NCBI GenBank assembly: GCA_003518245.1
Contig: DOZA01000063.1
Span: forward strand, 6,243-17,262
Direction: 5' to 3'
Length of the DNA: 11,020 bases
Source of the DNA: Bacteroidales bacterium
GTDB taxonomy: Bacteria; Bacteroidota; Bacteroidia; Bacteroidales; VadinHA17
Below, one piece after another: positions 6,565 through 11,020 of the stretch. Position 1 is the stretch's first letter. Each line of letters starts with the position of its first letter. Made by a program: the position numbers and the translations under genes. The notes below the pieces were generated by a model that was not told where the DNA came from, made no database searches, and saw nothing but the letters and a program-made list of their open reading frames with translations.

Positions 6565-7861
6565 TCAGCACTCTCGTGCCAGGCTCGTATCCCCGGCTAA
6601 TATCCTTCCATTTATTCTTATCACCTCCCTGTTTTTCATGTGGGGGCTGGCTAATAATATGACCGATACACTCCTGGCTGCATTCAAAAGAATCATGAGT
6701 ATGTCCGATACAAGGACATCACTTATTCAAATATCATGTTATGGACTGGGGTATTTTATTTTTGCCCTGCCTGCCGCAATATATATTAAGAAATTCTCAT
6801 ACAAATCGGGTGTTCTGCTGGGACTGGGATTATACCTTATTGGATGCTTACTCTTCTTCCCTGCTAAATTAACAGGTAATTATTTCCATTTTCTGGGAGC
6901 ACTATGGATATTATTCGGAGGGCTTTCGGTACTTGAAACAGCCGCCAATCCGTACATTATTGCTATGGGCGATGAAGAATCAGGTACAAGGAGATTAAAC
7001 CTGGCACAGTCATTTAATCCGCTGGGATCAATATCTGGTGTGGTCATCAGCCAGGTATTTATACTATCACAGTTGAATACTGCCAGTGAATCAGAAAGAA
7101 TGGCAATGAACCCTGATCAACTGAATATTATCAAGGCGGGAGAACTTAATGCAGTTACCACAACTTATGTTTCAATAGGATTGCTGCTCTTTGTTCTATG
7201 GCTACTGATATATATTACCAGGATGCCCAAAGCATCTGACCAGGGTGTAAAGGTTGATCTTAAAGCAACACTAAGAAGACTGATAGGTAACCGCAGTTAC
7301 GTGATGGGTGTAATTGCACAATTTTTCTATGTTGGTGCACAGATAGGTGTATGGTCATTTACCATCAGGTATGCCATGTCATCATTGAATCTTGAAAACA
7401 TTCATCTCTCAGCAGGTAAGACACCAGAGCAGGTTGCGGCAGGTTATTATATAGCTGCCCTGATTCTCTTTGCCTCATCCAGGTTTATATTTACTTTCCT
7501 GATGAGGTATATTAAACCCATTAAACTATTGATATTCGCATCCATTATGGCAATAATATGTACTGTTATTGTCATCTTTGGTAATGGGATGACCGGTGTT
7601 ATAGCCCTTGTTTTTATATCAATGTTTATGTCACTTATGTTTCCCACAATCTTCGGAATTGGTGTAAGCGGACTGGGGGAAGACAGGAAAATAGGTGGAT
7701 CGGGACATATTATGGCGATAGTTGGTGGAGCTATAATTACTGCCTTGCAGGGACAGGTATCAGACCTTACCGGCAGTATTCACCTGGCATACTTTGTTCC
7801 CCTGGCCTGCTTTGTTTACATTGCATTCTATGCTCTATCAAACAGTTTAAAAACAAAATAA
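6554..7861 (+). CDS. FucP-family major facilitator sugar:proton symporter
   Basis: A 435-residue integral membrane protein of the fucose/hexose:H+ symporter family (about 12 helices), importing a monosaccharide such as L-fucose, glucose or galactose. Seen: FFMWGLANNMTDTLLAAFK (27-45), whose Asp38 corresponds by position to E. coli FucP Asp46; LETAANPYI (127-135), whose Glu128 corresponds to Glu135; and LAQSFNPLGSISG (150-162), a family hallmark. Regular hydrophobic segments continue to the C terminus. The length is normal. AGGAA at 6541-6545 precedes the ATG by 8 bases, a plausible ribosome site. It overlaps the upstream DUF2892 gene by 11 bases and ends one base before the sulfatase ATG, so the three are probably co-transcribed. 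The sulfatase neighbour suggests a sugar freed from a sulfated glycan; the trehalose genes upstream suggest glucose. Substrate is not determined by what I can see. Confidence 0.9.
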   Translation: MINNQHSRARLVSPANILPFILITSLFFMWGLANNMTDTLLAAFKRIMSMSDTRTSLIQISCYGLGYFIFALPAAIYIKKFSYKSGVLLGLGLYLIGCLLFFPAKLTGNYFHFLGALWILFGGLSVLETAANPYIIAMGDEESGTRRLNLAQSFNPLGSISGVVISQVFILSQLNTASESERMAMNPDQLNIIKAGELNAVTTTYVSIGLLLFVLWLLIYITRMPKASDQGVKVDLKATLRRLIGNRSYVMGVIAQFFYVGAQIGVWSFTIRYAMSSLNLENIHLSAGKTPEQVAAGYYIAALILFASSRFIFTFLMRYIKPIKLLIFASIMAIICTVIVIFGNGMTGVIALVFISMFMSLMFPTIFGIGVSGLGEDRKIGGSGHIMAIVGGAIITALQGQVSDLTGSIHLAYFVPLACFVYIAFYALSNSLKTK

Positions 7862-7862
7862 G

Positions 7863-9413
7863 ATGTTATTCTCAATCAGGAAGATTACATTATTTCTTAT
7901 TGTTATTATTTTTTCCTGGTCATGCAGCCATGAAAAAGCACCCGGGGATAATCCAAACCTGGTTTATATCCTGGCCGATGACCTGGGCTATGGTGATATT
8001 TCTTCATGTAATCCCGATTCAAAAATAATAACACCGAATATTGATATGATTGCATCTGAAGGAATGATGTTCACTGATGCTCATTCAGGATCAGCCGTTT
8101 GCACACCTACAAGATATGGTATTCTAACCGGCAGGTATTCATGGAGAACAAGGCTTAAACAGGGTGTTACCTGGAGCTGGGACAGGCCACTTATTGACAG
8201 CAGCCGGTTAACTATAGCATCAATGCTTAAGGAGAAAGGTTATTCAACTGCATGTATAGGTAAATGGCACCTGGGTCTGGGATGGCTTATGGATGAAGAA
8301 AAAGGCAAAGCTGATTTCAGCCAGGCACTTACTGCGGGACCTAATGATCATGGATTTGATTATTCTTTTATCATTCCCGCTTCACTGGATATACCGCCTT
8401 ATGTATATATTGAAAACCATCATATAACATCACAGCCTGACAGGATTACTTCTGATACTTCAAAATTCGGCTGGTGGAGGGAAGGAGATACCGGAGCAGA
8501 TTTCGTGCACGAAAAGGTACTTCCTTATCTTACTGATAAAGCTGTTGAGTGGATAAACAGCCAGGCAAAAAAGGATAAACCATTTTTCCTTTATTTCCCC
8601 CTGCCTGCCCCACATACCCCAATACTGCCAACAGCAGAATTTAAGGGTGTGAGCAGGACAAACCCCTATGGTGATTTTGTTGTTATGGTCGATCATATGG
8701 TTGGCCGGGTTATGGAGGCAGTTAAATTAAACCAGATAGAAGATAATACCATTATTATATTTACCTCGGATAATGGATGCTCACCGGAAGCTGACTTTGA
8801 ACAGTTGCTCGGTTTTGGTCATTCACCGGGTTTTATTTACAGGGGACATAAAGCCGATATCTTCGAGGGAGGACACAGGGTGCCATTTATTATGAAATGG
8901 GCCGGACATATTAATGCTGGTGAAACCAGTAATAATATCGTATCTCTCAATGATATTATGGCTACCATGGCTGATATAACCGATTATAAATTAACTGCTA
9001 ATACAGCCGAGGACTCATACAGTATGTTGCCCGTATTAACAGGTCAACATGAGAAGTACGGCCGGGAATCTGTTATTCATCATTCAGTGAACGGATACTT
9101 TGCCATAAGGAAAGGGAAGTGGAAACTAAATGTCTGTGCCGGATCAGGAGGATGGAGCCATCCTACTGAAAGCGAAGCTGAAAAAATGGGTTTACCTTGG
9201 TTTCAACTTTATGATCTTGATAATGACCCGGGCGAGAGAAATAATATTGCTGCCGACTATCCTGAAATAGTAAATGAGCTGAAAGGATTATTAAAAATAC
9301 ATATCCTCGAAGGAAGGTCAACACCGGGATCAGTGCAGGAATTTACCCCTGCTGAAAACTGGCCTGAAAATAAATTAAAATATGAACTTACTTCTGATAA
9401 TAAAAAAGAGTAA
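7863..9413 (+). CDS. lipoprotein arylsulfatase, S1 (formylglycine) family
   Basis: A 516-residue sulfatase hydrolysing sulfate esters, probably on a sugar or glycan. A basic N terminus and hydrophobic stretch (8-19) lead to a lipobox-like FSWSC with Cys21 as lipidation site, so the enzyme should be membrane-anchored outside the cytoplasm. The core opens with NLVYILADDLGYGD (32-45; metal ligands Asp39/Asp40). CTPTR (80-84) is the CxPxR signature in which Cys80 becomes formylglycine. GKWHLG (133-138), PHTP (250-253), TSDNG (301-305) and RGHKADIFEGGHRVP (327-341) complete the metal and sulfate site. The length is typical of arylsulfatase A-like enzymes. All expected catalytic residues are present. 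An anaerobic sulfatase-maturating enzyme would be required but is not in the window. The gene starts one base after the permease stop and its last 26 bases overlap the convergent DUF4956 gene. The natural substrate is unknown. Confidence 0.92.
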   Translation: MLFSIRKITLFLIVIIFSWSCSHEKAPGDNPNLVYILADDLGYGDISSCNPDSKIITPNIDMIASEGMMFTDAHSGSAVCTPTRYGILTGRYSWRTRLKQGVTWSWDRPLIDSSRLTIASMLKEKGYSTACIGKWHLGLGWLMDEEKGKADFSQALTAGPNDHGFDYSFIIPASLDIPPYVYIENHHITSQPDRITSDTSKFGWWREGDTGADFVHEKVLPYLTDKAVEWINSQAKKDKPFFLYFPLPAPHTPILPTAEFKGVSRTNPYGDFVVMVDHMVGRVMEAVKLNQIEDNTIIIFTSDNGCSPEADFEQLLGFGHSPGFIYRGHKADIFEGGHRVPFIMKWAGHINAGETSNNIVSLNDIMATMADITDYKLTANTAEDSYSMLPVLTGQHEKYGRESVIHHSVNGYFAIRKGKWKLNVCAGSGGWSHPTESEAEKMGLPWFQLYDLDNDPGERNNIAADYPEIVNELKGLLKIHILEGRSTPGSVQEFTPAENWPENKLKYELTSDNKKE

Positions 9414-10005
9414 GGGTGGCCTGCTGCTTAATATAATCAATCTTCCCTATTTTTACCTTTATGATCTTTAAGCCTGTTTTTTCTGTAAGTACTTCTCTCA
9501 GGTGCTCCTCCCCCTTATAAACATCATCAAGGTTATCATACACTATTTCCTTCTGCAGGTGCTTATTTGTACAAAGGAATATTTCCAGTATCCATACAGG
9601 AATAATGATAAGTGTGTTATAAAGTATAATACCATTTACAGGGTCAGCAAAATCGACCAGTGAGTTTATCATCGAGACAGCTATCACCAGAAAAAGATAT
9701 GTCATTTCCCTTACCGGTATAGCCTGGGTCCGGAAACGCAGGATACCAAAAAGGGCAAATAATCCAATAGCCAGTTCAAGGCCAAAATCGACCATGTCAA
9801 GAACGGTACATATCATGAACACTGCCACTCCCATAAGGAAAAACCCAAACAGGTATTCAGGGATCCCTTCCTTCCTGTATTCATAGTAAAGAAACCTGAT
9901 AAGTATAACAAGGGTGACAAGGTTCAATCCAAACCTGATTAAAAACTCCTTGGCTCCTTGCAGGTCAACCGAACCAAAAAACTGTGAAGCCAGTAAATCA
10001 GTCAT
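9388..10005 (-). CDS. DUF4956 family membrane protein
   Basis: A 205-residue protein with about five hydrophobic segments (roughly 24-42, 50-70, 76-90, 102-117, 127-145) followed by a charged domain (150-205) likely on the cytoplasmic side. The FALFGILRFRTQAIPVREMTYLF region (83-105) is the characteristic conserved stretch of DUF4956. Function is not established. In other bacteria DUF4956 genes are often found with a VTC-type polyphosphate polymerase domain and CotH-family proteins; here the upstream gene is CotH-like, which fits, while no VTC gene is seen in the window. The start lies 11 bases after the upstream stop, consistent with an operon. The 3' end overlaps the end of the sulfatase gene on the other strand by 26 bases, leaving no room for a conventional terminator between the two. 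Confidence 0.8.
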   Translation of the reverse strand: MTDLLASQFFGSVDLQGAKEFLIRFGLNLVTLVILIRFLYYEYRKEGIPEYLFGFFLMGVAVFMICTVLDMVDFGLELAIGLFALFGILRFRTQAIPVREMTYLFLVIAVSMINSLVDFADPVNGIILYNTLIIIPVWILEIFLCTNKHLQKEIVYDNLDDVYKGEEHLREVLTEKTGLKIIKVKIGKIDYIKQQATLTLFYYQK

Positions 10006-10016
10006 GCATGTTACTT

Positions 10017-11020
10017 TTAATTATTACATGGTTTCATGCAAATATTCATTATTTCATCTCCTTTGTAAAGTCTGTAAAAGCTCTTTACATACCTTATAAG
10101 ATCATTCCTTGCAGGGCCTTTAAGATACTTAAAATCTTTAACAGTATCAATAATATTATCTTCAAGTTCAAGATAATAATCAAGAACCAACCGGTACTCT
10201 TCCTCATTGCGGCATGGGCCAAAAAATGCCCTGTCCCTTATATCTTCAAACCCCAAATCTTCGCGGGCATATGCATAATGTGTGTTTACCCAACCGGTAT
10301 AGTCAAAATCATAAGGCACGGCAATTAAATTCATCATTACATCTTTATCACCGAATATTTTCAGGTTATGCATTATAGGCAGATACCAGTCAGAGTTGGC
10401 AATCATGTACTGAAATAAACTCAGTTTTAACATCAGGTCATTTTCAATCGCTTCCCCTGATATCTTAACTTCTTCAATCTCATCATGGGCAAACCTGTCT
10501 TCCAGGTTATTTACAGGTTCAATAATAAAACCTCTTTTACTGACATAAAGAATGTCGTAGTTAATATCGTAATAATCAATATTCAGAAGCCTGACCCTGA
10601 AACTATAATCTGTTATAACATTATATATTTTATAAATGAGGTATTCACGAAAGAGATAGGTATCGTATATGTTCTCATCCTTACAATGGCTTACCAGCTT
10701 CACTTTCCCCAGGTCATCCAGGTCAGAATACCCTGTTTCCATATCTTTCATATGTAGCATAATAGGGGGGAATGAACAGTTGCTGCGTCGAAAATTACCC
10801 CTGGACCTGACCTTTATATTTTCGAATATTGAATCTGTCTCACCTGTGTAAATTGTAATTTCTGCATCAAGAAGGTTTTCTTCAAACTTCTCCTCAATAT
10901 ATTTACCAATATCAAAAGCAAGGGAAATATTAAGAATCTCATCCTTCTCAAACAAACCAAAGGACTTATTCTCTCCTTCCTGTGCCAGCACATGAATATT
11001 TAAAATCCCAATTAGTAAAA
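10017..11020 (-). CDS. CotH-like secreted kinase-fold protein, 5' end cut by window edge
   Basis: The frame is open from the last base of the window to the stop at 10017. A GTG at 10991 is an internal codon rather than a good start: upstream codons read LLIGILNIH and continue into VLAQEGE, which looks like the end of a signal peptide with cleavage after VLA. The true start is therefore beyond 11020. Counting from the GTG codon as residue 1, the visible 324 residues hold VRSRGNFRR (61-69), a KLVSHCKDENIYDTYLFREY stretch (98-117), RGFIIEP (153-159), ANSDWYLPIMHN (198-209) and VPYDFDYTGW (225-234). This order matches CotH proteins: RGN loop, substrate-like lobe, catalytic-type Asp with Asn, then a DFD metal site. 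CotH proteins are atypical secreted protein kinases. The similarity is by motif order only, so the family call is moderate. It precedes the DUF4956 gene by 11 bases. Confidence 0.55.
   Translation of the reverse strand, partial: LLIGILNIHVLAQEGENKSFGLFEKDEILNISLAFDIGKYIEEKFEENLLDAEITIYTGETDSIFENIKVRSRGNFRRSNCSFPPIMLHMKDMETGYSDLDDLGKVKLVSHCKDENIYDTYLFREYLIYKIYNVITDYSFRVRLLNIDYYDINYDILYVSKRGFIIEPVNNLEDRFAHDEIEEVKISGEAIENDLMLKLSLFQYMIANSDWYLPIMHNLKIFGDKDVMMNLIAVPYDFDYTGWVNTHYAYAREDLGFEDIRDRAFFGPCRNEEEYRLVLDYYLELEDNIIDTVKDFKYLKGPARNDLIRYVKSFYRLYKGDEIMNICMKPCNN

Noticed and set aside
9984..10328. 114-codon plus-strand open frame
   Set aside because: It is antisense to the CotH-like gene and to the DUF4956 start, and has no family motif.
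10017..10991. A complete 324-residue gene starting at GTG 10991
   Set aside because: The frame is open upstream to the window end and encodes a signal-peptide-like stretch, so the gene is partial.

Overview
The window looks like a chromosomal segment of a Bacteroidota bacterium, probably a free-living or marine Bacteroidales/Marinilabiliales-type polysaccharide user. This is inferred from gene content (HAD-GH65 fusion, FucP-type permease, lipoprotein S1 sulfatase, DUF4956/CotH pair), the AT-rich composition and the scarcity of clear Shine-Dalgarno sites. No taxonomic marker gene is present.

Left arm (minus strand, 83-3921): a two-gene operon. The upstream gene encodes a 1057-residue fusion of a beta-phosphoglucomutase-like HAD domain to a GH65 inverting disaccharide phosphorylase. 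Its last 7 bases overlap the start of a PRK/uridine-kinase-type P-loop kinase. Together they could turn an alpha-glucoside, most likely trehalose given the neighbour, plus phosphate into beta-glucose-1-phosphate, then glucose-6-phosphate. The kinase is a candidate for phosphorylating the released sugar. Positions 1-88 hold short degenerate 7-base-periodic repeats.

A 134-base divergent gap (3922-4055) separates this operon from the plus-strand genes. It carries a perfect 7+1+7 inverted repeat, a weaker dyad and a possible Bacteroidetes-type promoter.

Middle (plus strand, 4056-9413): a bifunctional trehalose-6-phosphate synthase/phosphatase fusion whose synthase half lacks several normally conserved phosphate-contacting residues; a 64-residue DUF2892 membrane protein; a FucP-family sugar:proton symporter overlapping it by 11 bases; and, one base further on, a lipoprotein arylsulfatase with an intact CTPTR formylglycine motif. 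The last three look like one transcription unit for desulfating an extracytoplasmic sugar substrate and importing a sugar.

Right arm (minus strand, 9388-11020): a DUF4956 membrane protein preceded by a CotH-like secreted kinase-fold protein. The latter is cut by the window edge, and its open frame runs through a signal-peptide-like segment to the last base. The DUF4956 gene overlaps the convergent sulfatase gene by 26 bases.

The most interesting points are the divergent GT20 active site, the pairing of trehalose synthesis with a complete phosphorolysis module across a palindrome-bearing gap, and the CotH/DUF4956 pair. None is proof of a new system.
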